From: BAIKAL-G1 sp943370385
Lineage (GTDB): Bacteria > Cyanobacteriota > Cyanobacteriia > PCC-6307 > Cyanobiaceae
DNA length: 64,000 bases
Direction: 5' to 3'
Assembly (NCBI GenBank): GCA_943370385.1
Contig: CALRQT020000012.1
Coordinates: 38,536 to 102,535 of the forward strand
In this document: piece after piece, positions 45,607 through 55,227 of the stretch
How positions within the stretch are numbered: position 1 is the first letter of the stretch
Layout: each line of letters starts with the position of its first letter
Program-made: the position numbers and the translations under genes
Notes under the pieces: generated by a model
The model's database searches: none
What the model was told of the DNA's origin: nothing
Seen by the model: only the letters and a program-made list of their open reading frames with translations

Positions 45607-48600
45607 TCAGTCGTCGTCGAAATCCGCGACGCCGAGGGATTCGTAGGTGGGCCGGTTGGGGGTGCTGCGGCGGGGATTGACGTCTTGCATCAGGTCCACT
45701 TCCACGCCCTCATCGGTGTAGACGGCGATATCCAGGCCCAGGGACTGGAGCTCGCGCATCAGCACCTTGAAGGATTCCGGCGTGCCGGGACGGGGAATCG
45801 GCTTGCCCTTAACGATGGCGTTGAGGGCCTCATTACGGCCCTGCATGTCATCGGACTTGACCGTGAGCAGTTCCTGCAGGGTGTAGGCGGCGCCGTAGGC
45901 CTCCAGGGCCCACACTTCCATCTCACCGAGGCGCTGGCCGCCCTGCTGGGCCTTACCGCCGAGGGGCTGCTGGGTCACCAGGGAGTAGGGACCCGTGGAG
46001 CGGGCGTGGATCTTGTCATCCACCAGGTGAACCAGCTTGAGGATGTGGGCGTAGCCCACGGTCACGGGCTGGTCGAACGGCTCGCCGCTGCGGCCATCGA
46101 TGAGTTGGATTTTGCCGGGGTTATCGGGGTTGTAGACCCAATCCTTGCCAGGCAGGGCCTTGGCGGCCTCCAGGAAAGCCTGCACCGTTTCCTTCGATTT
46201 CTCAGCGCCGTGCATCTCATCGAAGGGCACCACCTTGACGCGGCAGTCGAGGTGGGATGCGGCCCAACCCATCAGGCATTCGAAAACCTGGCCCACATTC
46301 ATCCGGGAGGGCACACCCAGGGGGTTGAGCACGATGTCGATCGGGCTGCCATCGGGCAGGTAGGGCATGTCTTCGCGGGGAAGAATGCGGCTGATGATGC
46401 CCTTGTTGCCGTGGCGGCCGGCCATCTTGTCGCCCACCTGGATCTTGCGGCGCTGGGCCACGTAGACCCGAACCACCATGTTGGCGCCCGGCGGCAGCTC
46501 ATCGCCCTGCTCACGGGTATAAATGCGCACGTCGACAACCCGGCCCCGTTCGGTGCTGGGCACCCGCAGGGAGTTGTCACGCACATCACGGGCTTTTTCG
46601 CCAAAGATGGCCCGCAGGAGCTTTTCTTCTGGCGGCTGATCCGATTCGCCCTTGGGGGTCACCTTGCCCACAAGAATGTCACCGGATTCCACATAGGCAC
46701 CGATGCGGATGATGCCCATCTCATCGAGGCTACCGAGGCTTTCCTCGGCCACATTCGGAATTTCCCGGGTGATCTCCTCGGGTCCGAGTTTGGTCTGGCG
46801 GGCCTCAATCTCGTACTTCTCGATGTGCACCGAGGTGTAGAGATCGTCTTGAACAAGGCGCTCACTGACGAGGATGGCATCCTCGTAGTTGTAGCCCTCC
46901 CAGGGCATGTAGGCGATCAGCACGTTCTGACCCAGGGCGATCTCACCGCCCTCACAGGCCGAGCCATTGGCGAGCACCTGGCCGGCGATCACCTGGTCGC
47001 CCAGGGAGACAATCGGGCGGTGGTTGAGGCAGGTGTCCTGGTTGGAGCGCTGGTACTTCTGCAGATAGTGGTTGTGATCCACACCGGCCTCGTCGCGAAT
47101 GACGATGGCGGTGGCATCCACATAGGCCACGGTGCCATTCACCGTGGTGATCGGCACCATGCCCGAGTCGCGGGCCACCTGGGTTTCCAGGCCCGTGCCC
47201 ACCAGGGGCCGCTCCGGCCGCAACAGGGGAACGGCTTGGCGCTGCATGTTGGAGCCCATCAGGGCCCGGTTGGCGTCGTCGTGCTCCAGGAAGGGAATCA
47301 GGGAGGTGGCCACCGAGATCACCTGAACCGGTGAGAGCTGGACGTAGTCCACCTGCTCGGGGGGCACCTTTTCAAAATCCTGGCGGTAGCGCACGGGCAC
47401 CAGTTCTGCCGTGATCCGGCCCGTGGAATCGGCCGGGATATCGCCCGGGGCGATGCGGCACTCGTCTTCCAGGTCGGCAGAGAGGTAGATCGGATCGCCT
47501 TCTTTGATGACGATGCCGTTCTCAACCCGCCAGAAGGGCGTTTCGATAAAGCCGTATTCGTTCACCCGGGCGTGGGTCGCCAGGGAACCAATCAGGCCGG
47601 CATTGGGACCTTCCGGCGTTTCAATCGGGCAAATGCGGCCGTAGTGGGAGGGGTGGATGTCGCGAACGGCGAAGCCAGCCCGCTCCCGGGTCAGACCGCC
47701 TGGGCCGAGGGCACTGATACGGCGCTTGTGGGTGAGCTCGGCCAGGGGGTTGGTCTGGTCCATGAACTGGCTCAACTGGCTGGAGCCGAAGAACTCCTTC
47801 ACCGCCGCCACCAGGGGCTTGGGGTTCACCAACTGGGCCGGCGTGAGCGATTCGGTCTCGCCCACGGTCATGCGTTCCTTGATGATCCGCTCGAGCCGGT
47901 TGAGGCCCACCCGCACCTGGTTTTGCAGCAGTTCGCCAACGGAGCGAACGCGGCGATTGCCGAGGTGGTCGATGTCATCGAGGGAGGCACCACCCACATC
48001 GAGTTCCAGATTGATCAGGTAATCAATCGTGGAGAGCACATCTTCCGGCGTGAGCGTGCGCACCGCATCGGGGATGGTGAGGCGCAACTTCTTATTGATC
48101 TTGTAGCGACCGACCCGGCCCAGGTCGTAGCGCTTGGGATCGAAGAAACGGCTGTGCAGCAACTGCTGGCCGCCACTCACCGAGGGTGGTTCGCCTGGAC
48201 GCAGCTTCTTGTAGAGCTCCAGCAGGGCCTGATCTTCCGAGCTGATGCCTTCGTCGTTCGCCGCCTCAATCGACTTCTGGTAGTACTCAGGGTGCCGCAG
48301 CTTGTCGAGCACATCGTTGTCGGACAGACCGATGGCGCGCATCAACACATGGGCGTTGATTTTGCGGGTCTTATCGACCCGCACGTGCAGCAGATCGTTC
48401 TTATCGGTTTCAAACTTCAGCCAGGCGCCCCGGTTGGGGATCAGGCTGGCATTGAAGGTTTTACGGCCGTTCTTATCCTGCTCATCTTTGAAATAAACCC
48501 CGGGGGACCGCACGATCTGGTTAACGATCACGCGCTCGGCGCCGTTGATGATGAAGGTGCCCCGTTCGGTCATCAAGGGCAGCTCGCCGATGAAGACTTC

Positions 48601-48897
48601 CTGCTCCTTGATCTCGCCAGTTTCCTTGTTAACCAGGCGACAGGTCACATACATCTGGGAAGCGAAGGTGGCATCGCGCCGCTTCGCTTCTTCGACGTCA
48701 TGGCGAGGCCGCTTCAGCCGGTACTCGCTACCGATGAAGTGCAGCTCCAGCTTGCCGGTGTAGTCGGTGATCGGAGAGAAGCTTTCCAGCTCCTCGATCA
48801 GCCCCTTCTCCAGGAACCATTTGAAGCTTGCCCGCTGCACCTCGACCAAATCGGGGAGGTACGTAACGGTCTTGGCGACCTGGATCGCGCTGCTCAT
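45607..48897 (-). CDS. rpoB: RNA polymerase beta subunit
   Basis: 1096 residues, the usual cyanobacterial length. Conserved blocks include FFGSSQLSQFMDQTNPLAEL (rifampicin region), the GPNAGLIGSL fork segment and the C-terminal GGQRLGEMEVWALEAYGA. The start MSSAIQVAKTVTYLPDLVEV is conserved. A 267-nt leader separates it from tatD and probably carries a promoter; a TATGAT-like -10 reads on the minus strand at 49164-49169. Confidence 0.99.
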   Translation of the reverse strand: MSSAIQVAKTVTYLPDLVEVQRASFKWFLEKGLIEELESFSPITDYTGKLELHFIGSEYRLKRPRHDVEEAKRRDATFASQMYVTCRLVNKETGEIKEQEVFIGELPLMTERGTFIINGAERVIVNQIVRSPGVYFKDEQDKNGRKTFNASLIPNRGAWLKFETDKNDLLHVRVDKTRKINAHVLMRAIGLSDNDVLDKLRHPEYYQKSIEAANDEGISSEDQALLELYKKLRPGEPPSVSGGQQLLHSRFFDPKRYDLGRVGRYKINKKLRLTIPDAVRTLTPEDVLSTIDYLINLELDVGGASLDDIDHLGNRRVRSVGELLQNQVRVGLNRLERIIKERMTVGETESLTPAQLVNPKPLVAAVKEFFGSSQLSQFMDQTNPLAELTHKRRISALGPGGLTRERAGFAVRDIHPSHYGRICPIETPEGPNAGLIGSLATHARVNEYGFIETPFWRVENGIVIKEGDPIYLSADLEDECRIAPGDIPADSTGRITAELVPVRYRQDFEKVPPEQVDYVQLSPVQVISVATSLIPFLEHDDANRALMGSNMQRQAVPLLRPERPLVGTGLETQVARDSGMVPITTVNGTVAYVDATAIVIRDEAGVDHNHYLQKYQRSNQDTCLNHRPIVSLGDQVIAGQVLANGSACEGGEIALGQNVLIAYMPWEGYNYEDAILVSERLVQDDLYTSVHIEKYEIEARQTKLGPEEITREIPNVAEESLGSLDEMGIIRIGAYVESGDILVGKVTPKGESDQPPEEKLLRAIFGEKARDVRDNSLRVPSTERGRVVDVRIYTREQGDELPPGANMVVRVYVAQRRKIQVGDKMAGRHGNKGIISRILPREDMPYLPDGSPIDIVLNPLGVPSRMNVGQVFECLMGWAASHLDCRVKVVPFDEMHGAEKSKETVQAFLEAAKALPGKDWVYNPDNPGKIQLIDGRSGEPFDQPVTVGYAHILKLVHLVDDKIHARSTGPYSLVTQQPLGGKAQQGGQRLGEMEVWALEAYGAAYTLQELLTVKSDDMQGRNEALNAIVKGKPIPRPGTPESFKVLMRELQSLGLDIAVYTDEGVEVDLMQDVNPRRSTPNRPTYESLGVADFDDD

Positions 48898-49164
48898 GCG
48901 TTGACCTGCAGGAACTGTAAGGTGAGGAAACGCTGACTGGAGGCGTCAGCGAAGGAAATAACGAAGCCATCGACGCTGGCTAGCGCAGTAACGGGCGATC
49001 CACGGAGGGAACGGCTCGCCTGCGTCTAGACCGGCAGAGCTCGGATCAACCCTGCCAACGTCGAAATCCAACGCAAAGACAAAGCACCTGATGGGGTTCG
49101 GGGGTGTGCCAGGCCCAGGCAGCATCACGAAGGAGACTGCACTGGCTAGCAAACCAATAAAACA

Positions 49165-50061
49165 TCATACACTGCCAAAGGCAGGCCCAAAGAGGTTGAT
49201 GGCGTTGCGGGTGCTCTGGGCCGCCACCGCAGCCAAGCTCTCACCCCGCAGGTCGGCCACCCGCTCGGCAACGGCGGCCACATAGGCGGGCTCATTGCGT
49301 TTGCCCCGCCGGGGAACGGGCGCCAGGAACGGGCAATCGGTTTCCACCAGATAGCGGTCCGCAGGAACCTGGCGGGCGCAGGCGTGGGTGTCCTCGGCTT
49401 TGGCAAAGGTGACCGTGCCACTGAAGCTGATGTACAGCCCCAGGGCCAGGAAGCCCTCCATCTCCGCCGGGGTTCCGCCCCAGCAATGCATCACCCCCCG
49501 GGGGCATCGGCCCTGGGCCTGGCGCTGGCCCAGTTCCTGCAGCATGGCCTCAGCCGCATCTCGGCAGTGGATGATCACCGGCAGATCAAGCTCGAAAGCC
49601 AGATCCAGCTGGGGCCTCAGCACCGCCAATTGGAGCTCGAGGTTCTGCTCGCGAAACAGATCCAGTCCCAGTTCGCCGATGGCCACAACCCGGGGGTCGT
49701 CCAAGGCCGCTTGGCGCAGCTGCTGGGCGGTCTGGTCATGCCAATGCTGCGTATCCAGGGGGTGGACCCCCACGGAATAACGCAGCTCTGGGAAACGGTC
49801 AGCTAAGGCCCGGATCGCCGCAATTTCGGACGGCTCGACGCAGGCATGGAGCAAGCGCACCACTCCCGCGTCGCGCCACCGCTGGGCCACCGCATCAAGG
49901 TCCGCCTCGAAATTGCGGAACACGATGTGGCAATGGCTGTCCACCAGCTGGGGGTTGGGATCAGCCGCCAGGTTGGGGCTGGGATCAGCCTGCAGCTTGG
50001 GGCTGGGATCAGCCGCCGGCCCAGTCGGATGGGCCATGGCCTGGGGGAGCACCTGGGTCAC
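49165..50061 (-). CDS. tatD: TatD-family metal-dependent hydrolase
   Basis: 298 residues from GTG at 50061, supported by an AAGGA ribosome site 7-8 nt upstream; ATG at 50037 is an alternative. The metal-site motif VDSHCHIVF, the VAIGELGLD strand, IIHCRD, MHCWGG and LVETDCPFLAP identify a TatD DNase/hydrolase. The N-terminal 38 residues are an extra segment with three copies of an ADP[SN]PxLx octapeptide. The gene lies between rpsT and rpoB, as in related genomes. Confidence 0.94.
   Translation of the reverse strand: MTQVLPQAMAHPTGPAADPSPKLQADPSPNLAADPNPQLVDSHCHIVFRNFEADLDAVAQRWRDAGVVRLLHACVEPSEIAAIRALADRFPELRYSVGVHPLDTQHWHDQTAQQLRQAALDDPRVVAIGELGLDLFREQNLELQLAVLRPQLDLAFELDLPVIIHCRDAAEAMLQELGQRQAQGRCPRGVMHCWGGTPAEMEGFLALGLYISFSGTVTFAKAEDTHACARQVPADRYLVETDCPFLAPVPRRGKRNEPAYVAAVAERVADLRGESLAAVAAQSTRNAINLFGPAFGSV
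49947..50024 (-). repeat. 24-nt tandem repeat at the 5' end of tatD
   Basis: Three near-identical units (core GGGATCAGCC on the plus strand) encode the repeated octapeptide ADPSPKLQ, ADPSPNLA, ADPNPQL. They lie before the TatD domain, in frame. Confidence 0.8.
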
Positions 50062-50095
50062 GGTCGGGTCCTTGGGGCCGGTGCGGGGAGTCGGA

Positions 50096-50404
50096 TCAGG
50101 CCTGGGGGGCGCCAGCCGGCTCGACCACCTGTTTGACGGCCGTGCTGAGGCGGGCCTTCTGGTGGGCGCCGGTGTTGCGGTGCATCACCCCAACCTTCAC
50201 CGCCTTGTCGATTTTGCTGAAGGCGGCATTCAGGCTGGCCTGAACCGCTTCCTTAGCGGCATCGCCAGGGGTCTGGCTGAAGGCCGTGCAGGCGGTGAAG
50301 CAGCGCTTCATCAAGGTGCGCACGGCCGACTTGTAGGTGCGGTTCTGCAGGCGGTTGCGTTCGGCAACCTCGATGCGCTTTTTCGAGGACTTGTTATTGG
50401 CCAC
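50096..50404 (-). CDS. rpsT: 30S ribosomal protein S20
   Basis: 102 residues from GTG at 50404 giving MANNKSSKKRIEVAERNRLQ. It is basic and helical, with the YKSAVRTLMKRC and AFSKIDKAVKVGVMHRNTGAHQKARL segments of S20, which binds 16S rRNA. The C-terminal tail is slightly longer than usual (VKQVVEPAGAPQA). It heads the rpsT-tatD-rpoB order. Confidence 0.97.
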   Translation of the reverse strand: MANNKSSKKRIEVAERNRLQNRTYKSAVRTLMKRCFTACTAFSQTPGDAAKEAVQASLNAAFSKIDKAVKVGVMHRNTGAHQKARLSTAVKQVVEPAGAPQA

Positions 50405-50506
50405 AGGCGGTTTCTGCGCTGAATCAGCAAACGAAGATCCTACCCCCCAGCCCGATCCCAGAAGGCTTGGACGTAACTTGAAATCCCGTTCCATCCTCCC
50501 AGCGCC

Positions 50507-51853
50507 GTGGCCGCCAGCCCCTCCCTGCATCCCAGCGGCAGCACCCCTGGGGCAGCCGCCCTGGACCTGGAGGTGTTGAGCGATTTAGGGGCGGCGGCCC
50601 GGCGTCTGGACCAGATCGCCGATCGCACCAATAGCGGTCAAGCAGAAGCGGCCATCAAGACCGTGGACGCCATCCTGGCCCAGGTGCGCAACGAAGGCGA
50701 CCAGGCCCTGCTCGAGCTCAGCGAGCGCTTCGATGGGGTGCGGCCCGATCCCCTGCGCATCCCGATCGAGCAGCTCCAGGCCGCCTGGGACCAGTGTGAC
50801 AACAGCCTCAAAGGGGCCCTGGAACTGGCCCACGACCGCATCCTGGCCTTCCACCAGCGCCAGCTCCCCAGCGATCTGGCCCTGGACGGCCCCCATGGCG
50901 AACGGCTGGGCCGGCGCTGGCGTCCCGTGGAGACCGCGGGGATCTATATCCCCGGCGGCCGGGCCTCCTACCCGAGCACCGTGCTGATGAATGCGGTGCC
51001 GGCCCGGGTGGCCGGCGTGAGGCGACTGGTGATGGTGACCCCGCCCGGGCCCGATGGCCAGGTGAATGCCACGGTGCTGGCGGCCGCCCACCTGGCCGGG
51101 GTTGACGAGATCTATCGGGTGGGCGGCGCCCAGGCCATCGGCGCCCTGGCCTACGGCACGGCCACGATCCCCCGGGTGGATGTGATCACCGGGCCCGGCA
51201 ACCTCTACGTGACCCTGGCCAAAAAGGCGGTGTATGGCCGGGTGGCGATCGATTCCCTCGCCGGCCCCAGCGAGGTGCTGGTGATCGCCGACCACAGCGC
51301 CCGGGCCGACCAGGTGGCCGCCGACCTGCTGGCCCAGGCGGAACACGATCCCCTGGCGGCCGCCATCCTGCTCACCACCAGCGAGGAGCTGGCAGCCGCC
51401 CTGCCGGCCGCCCTTGAAGCCCAGCTGGCCCACCATCCCCGCGCCGCCATCACCCTGGCCGCCCTCAATGCCTGGGGTCTGGTGGTGGTCTGCCCGAGCC
51501 TGGAGGCGGCGGCGGCCTTGAGCGACCGCTTTGCCCCCGAACATCTGGAACTGCTGGTGGAGCAGCCCGAACCCCTGGCCGAGCGCATCGAGCACGCCGG
51601 GGCGATCTTCCTGGGCGCCTGGAGTCCGGAGGCGGTGGGCGATTACCTGGCCGGGCCCAACCACACCCTGCCCACCTCCGGCACGGCCCGTTTCGCCAGT
51701 GCCCTGGGGGTGGAAACCTTCCTCCGCCACACCAGCCTGATCCACTTCAACCGGGAGGCCCTCGAAGCCACCGGCGGAGCCGTGGTCACCCTGGCCGACA
51801 GCGAAGGCCTCCATAGCCATGCCCAGTCGGTGCGACTGCGCCTGGAGGGCTGA
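50507..51853 (+). CDS. hisD: Histidinol dehydrogenase
   Basis: 448 residues from GTG. The conserved segment around VDVITGPGNLYVTLAKKAVYG, IDSLAGPSEVLVIAD and the zinc ligands in LAQAEHDPLA and AGPNHTLPTSG are present. It oxidises histidinol to histidine in the last two steps of the pathway. It diverges from rpsT and converges on rpiA. Confidence 0.97.
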   Translation: MAASPSLHPSGSTPGAAALDLEVLSDLGAAARRLDQIADRTNSGQAEAAIKTVDAILAQVRNEGDQALLELSERFDGVRPDPLRIPIEQLQAAWDQCDNSLKGALELAHDRILAFHQRQLPSDLALDGPHGERLGRRWRPVETAGIYIPGGRASYPSTVLMNAVPARVAGVRRLVMVTPPGPDGQVNATVLAAAHLAGVDEIYRVGGAQAIGALAYGTATIPRVDVITGPGNLYVTLAKKAVYGRVAIDSLAGPSEVLVIADHSARADQVAADLLAQAEHDPLAAAILLTTSEELAAALPAALEAQLAHHPRAAITLAALNAWGLVVVCPSLEAAAALSDRFAPEHLELLVEQPEPLAERIEHAGAIFLGAWSPEAVGDYLAGPNHTLPTSGTARFASALGVETFLRHTSLIHFNREALEATGGAVVTLADSEGLHSHAQSVRLRLEG

Positions 51854-51914
51854 GGCCAGCCTCTAGAACGCAGCCAAGGGGGACTAGCGGTTTGATGGAG
51901 CTTGGGACACGTCT

Positions 51915-52628
51915 TCAGCGGCGCACCAGCTCCCGCACGCCAGGGACCCCATCGACCACATCGCCCACCAGCACCTGGTCGGTGATGTTGACGAACAGGC
52001 CGTTCTCGAGCACGCCGGGCAGGTTGTTGACGGTCTGCTCCAGGCCGACCGGATCGGCGATGCCGCCGGCAAAACGCACGTCCAGCACCAGGTTGCCCTG
52101 GTCGGTGACTACGGGGCCGGCCTTGCGCACGGCCATGCGCAGCTGGGCATCGCCGCCGAGCTCGCCCAATTCAGCTTGCACCTGACGCCAGGCTCCGGGC
52201 AGCACCTCCACGGGCAACAGGAAGCCCAGGTTGAGGCGCTCCACCAGCTTGCTGGCATCCACCACCACCACGAAGCGGTCGGCGCGGCGGGCCACCAGCT
52301 TTTCCTGGACGTGGCAGGCGCCGCCGCCCTTGATCAGCTGGAAATCGGGATCGACCTCGTCGGCCCCATCGATGGCCAGATCGATGCGGGAGATGGCATT
52401 GAGGCTCTTGAGCGGAATGCCCAGTTCGGCCGCCAGCACTTCCCCTTGGAAGGAGGTGGTGACGCCGGTGATGTCCTTGAGCTCGCCGCTTTGGAGTTTG
52501 GCGCCCAGGCCCTGGATCATCAGGGCGGCCGTGGAACCGGAACCCAGGCCCACCACCATGCCGTCGCGGATCTGCTGCACTGCCGCCTCCGCCACGGCCT
52601 GCTTCATGCGGTCCTGCAGATCAGCCAT
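51915..52628 (-). CDS. rpiA: Ribose-5-phosphate isomerase A
   Basis: 237 residues from the ATG giving MADLQDRMKQAVAEAAV. GLGSGSTA, DLAIDGADEVDPDFQLIKGGG and the LVARRADRFVVVVDASK active-site lysine region are all present. It interconverts ribulose- and ribose-5-phosphate in the Calvin and pentose-phosphate pathways. It is downstream of and codirectional with the HtrA protease gene. Confidence 0.97.
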   Translation of the reverse strand: MADLQDRMKQAVAEAAVQQIRDGMVVGLGSGSTAALMIQGLGAKLQSGELKDITGVTTSFQGEVLAAELGIPLKSLNAISRIDLAIDGADEVDPDFQLIKGGGACHVQEKLVARRADRFVVVVDASKLVERLNLGFLLPVEVLPGAWRQVQAELGELGGDAQLRMAVRKAGPVVTDQGNLVLDVRFAGGIADPVGLEQTVNNLPGVLENGLFVNITDQVLVGDVVDGVPGVRELVRR

Positions 52629-52719
52629 CACCGGGGTCCGAAAGGCCCGTGACCGTAGCAAGGGCCCGGTTGTTGGCCTTTGGACAGCGGGCCGAGGGGA
52701 GGGGCCCCAGGGGCCTGGC

Positions 52720-54069
52720 TCAGCCGGCGGCGGGCAGGGCCTCCGGCCGAATCGTCAGCCGCAGCTCCCGATCCCCCCGCAACACCGTGATCGCCAGGGA
52801 TTCGCCGATGTGGGAGGCCTCCACCAGGCGCAACAACCGGGCCGGATCGGCCACGGCCTGGTCGGCGGCAGCCACCACCAGATCGCCCCGGCGCAGGCCC
52901 GCCCGCTGGGCCGGGCTATCGGGCAGTACGGTCTGAATCAGGGCGCCATCGCGCTCTGGGAGGGTGACAAGGGCATTGGGGTCACGGTTGTGCTCCCGGG
53001 CCAGGCGGGCGGTGAGCGGCACCAGCTGAACGCCCAGGTAGGGATGGACCACCTTGGTGCCGCGGCCGAGGTGGCCGGCCACCTCCTTGGCCAGGTTGAT
53101 CGGAATGGCGAAGCCCAGCCCCGCCCCCGGACCGGACCGCACCAGGGTGTTGATCCCCACCACCTCGCCGGCCCCATTGATCAGGGGGCCTCCCGAGTTG
53201 CCGGGATTGATCGCCGCATCGGTTTGGATCAGCTCCAGGCGCTTATCGGAAAAGCCGAGGCTGTTGATGTTGCGGTGCAGGCTGCTGACAATCCCCAGGG
53301 TGACGGTGCGCTCCAGGCCATAGGGGGTCCCCAGGGCAATCGCCCAGTCGCCCACCTCCAGGGCTTCGGAATCGCCGAGGGGGGCGGCCCGTAGCCCGGC
53401 CCCGGGCTCGATCCGCACCACGGCCAGATCGGTGACCGGATCGGTGCCCAGCACGCTGCCATCCACCTGCTGGCCATCGGCCAGGGTCACCTCCACCCGG
53501 TCGACGCCATCGACCACATGGGCATTGGTGAGGACCAGACCCTGGCGATCAATCACCACACCCGAGCCCTGGCCCCGCTCGCGGGAGCGGGAGGAGGGAT
53601 CACCGAACAGCTCCCGCAGCAGGGGATCGCTGAAGGCCGGATCCAGGCCCCCGGGGGGCACGTTGCGCTCCGTATCGATCCGCACCACCGAGGCCGCCAC
53701 CCGCTGGACCGCCTCAGCCACAAAACTGCGGGGCTTGGCCAGGGGGGCCATCGCCGCCTGCACAGCAGCCGGGGCGGCGGCCAGGGGGGATGGACTTGGG
53801 GCGAAGGCGGGCTGGGCTTGCTCCTCGGCGGGGGCGAAGGCAACGGATGCGGGGTCAGGAAGGGCGGCCCCAGCGTCTGCCGGGGCCGGGAGGGCCGCCG
53901 CCAGGGAGGCGCTGGAAGCCCTGGCGGGGGCACCTGACTCGGCGAAGGGGCCCGGCTCGAGAGCCCAGGCGGCACCGCCGACGGGACAGGCGCCCACCAG
54001 CAACGCCACCAGGATGGGCAGGAGGCCAGCCAGCGCCCTGGGCAGGATCAGGCGCCTGAAAGGGGGCAC
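52720..54069 (-). CDS. HtrA/Deg-type serine protease with PDZ domain
   Basis: 449 residues from GTG at 54069, chosen for the TAAGG ribosome site 6 nt before it; a TTG 15 nt upstream is the alternative. A signal peptide or lipoprotein-like leader (LVALLVGACPVGGAAWA) is followed by an Ala/Pro-rich linker to about residue 105. The triad is complete: His in LTNAHVVDG, Asp in TDLAVVRIEPG, Ser in GNSGGPLING. A C-terminal PDZ domain follows (DSPAQRAGLRRGDLVVAA). It resembles HhoA/HhoB and should act in the periplasm or lumen. Confidence 0.93.
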   Translation of the reverse strand: MPPFRRLILPRALAGLLPILVALLVGACPVGGAAWALEPGPFAESGAPARASSASLAAALPAPADAGAALPDPASVAFAPAEEQAQPAFAPSPSPLAAAPAAVQAAMAPLAKPRSFVAEAVQRVAASVVRIDTERNVPPGGLDPAFSDPLLRELFGDPSSRSRERGQGSGVVIDRQGLVLTNAHVVDGVDRVEVTLADGQQVDGSVLGTDPVTDLAVVRIEPGAGLRAAPLGDSEALEVGDWAIALGTPYGLERTVTLGIVSSLHRNINSLGFSDKRLELIQTDAAINPGNSGGPLINGAGEVVGINTLVRSGPGAGLGFAIPINLAKEVAGHLGRGTKVVHPYLGVQLVPLTARLAREHNRDPNALVTLPERDGALIQTVLPDSPAQRAGLRRGDLVVAAADQAVADPARLLRLVEASHIGESLAITVLRGDRELRLTIRPEALPAAG

Positions 54070-54205
54070 GGCGGGCCTTAACAAAGATCCCTCAGGCTAT
54101 CGAGGGTGCTGCAACGGCCGGCGGGCCGCCCTCCTACAAACCACACCGCAACCGGTTCAGGGGCGGTCAAGCAGGCCTAAGTTTTGCCATCCCGATTCCC
54201 CTGCC

Positions 54206-54505
54206 ATGGCAGCCGTCCCCCCTGGCACCCGCGTGCGGTGCAACCTCTGCCAAGTGGAAATCCAGGGGATGGCCGGCGGTAAGGACCTGGTCCATTTCAG
54301 CCAGGGGGCCCCAGCCAGCCGGGCCAAGCTCTGGGCGCGGGTCTGCCAGTTCCTGCGCAGCGACGACCAAATCTCCCGCTGCATCAACCAGGACCCCAGC
54401 CTGCGCGGCGAGGTCCAAAGCAGTGATTACTACGCCGAACCCCCCGCCGTGGAACTCGGCGTCCCCACCCCCGGTGGGCCGAATAGCCCCGGTGGGCCCT
54501 TTTAG
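54206..54505 (+). CDS. Conserved small protein of unknown function
   Basis: 99 residues from ATG. Two cysteines near the N-terminus (RVRCNLCQVEIQG) form a CxxC pair, followed by a KDLVHFSQGAPASRAKLWARVCQFL helix and CINQ. The pattern suggests a small zinc- or redox-active protein, but the fourth ligand is not clear. The C-terminal 15 residues are Pro/Gly-rich. Similar short proteins seem to be conserved in picocyanobacteria; I cannot name one. Confidence 0.6.
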   Translation: MAAVPPGTRVRCNLCQVEIQGMAGGKDLVHFSQGAPASRAKLWARVCQFLRSDDQISRCINQDPSLRGEVQSSDYYAEPPAVELGVPTPGGPNSPGGPF

Positions 54506-54684
54506 GGTTACCAGCCATCACGTAGGTTGATGGGGTGCCCGGCGGGCATCACCGTTCCACAACCTCTTCCTTGGCCCTTGGGCTAGGGACATCCCTAAGC
54601 CCTTGTGTCGCTGCGGGATCGGGGGTGGACAGGGCAGATCACTGCAGATGCCGGACGGGCTGCCCGTCTCCTGCTGCCCCTGTC

Positions 54685-55161
54685 TTGGCCTTGGCCGAAA
54701 CCCTTCCCACCGAGTTGGACAGCCTGGCCCGCCAGGTGGCGGCCTCCCTGGGCTTCCAGCTCTGGGGCGGCCAGCTGCTCCGCCAGCGGATCCCCATGAC
54801 CTTGGTGATTCAGTTGCGCCGGGCCGACGGCGGCGATGTCAGCCTGGATGACTGCGCAAGCTGCAGTGGTCCGATCGGCGATGCGATCGAGGCCAGCGGC
54901 CTGCTCGACCAGGCCTACGTGCTTGAGATCAGCAGCCCGGGCGTCAGTGAGCTGCTGCAGGAGGAGCGGGATTTCCGCAGTTTTCGCGGCTTCCCCATCG
55001 AAGTCCACCGGCGCGATGCCGAGGGCGTCGAAAGCCAGCGGGAAGGGCTCCTGCTGGAGCGCGATGACGACCACCTGCACCTCAATGTCAAGGGACGCAC
55101 CATCCGCATCCCCCGCCCTGAAGTGCTCAGCGTCCGCCTGATCACCCCCTCCGAAGACTGA
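54685..55161 (+). CDS. rimP: Ribosome maturation factor RimP
   Basis: 158 residues from a TTG at 54685; a second TTG 6 nt later is possible and the frame is open further upstream without family similarity. The VLEISSPGVSELLQEERDFRSFRG segment is characteristic of RimP, which helps 30S assembly. It heads rimP-nusA-ylxR-infB, a conserved translation/transcription cluster. Confidence 0.9.
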   Translation: MALAETLPTELDSLARQVAASLGFQLWGGQLLRQRIPMTLVIQLRRADGGDVSLDDCASCSGPIGDAIEASGLLDQAYVLEISSPGVSELLQEERDFRSFRGFPIEVHRRDAEGVESQREGLLLERDDDHLHLNVKGRTIRIPRPEVLSVRLITPSED

Positions 55162-55227
55162 GGGCCGCCCACCAGCCGGCGCCCTTCCCTTGACTTCCCA
55201 AATTCCTTTTCCCCGCGCAACCGACCA

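Noticed and set aside
45685..48936. Long plus-strand frames antisense to rpoB.
   Set aside because: Reverse-strand shadows with no recognisable domain and no ribosome site.
49922..50036. The 24-nt repeats in tatD considered as an intergenic iteron set.
   Set aside because: They are in frame, encode a regular octapeptide and lie after a start codon with a good ribosome site.
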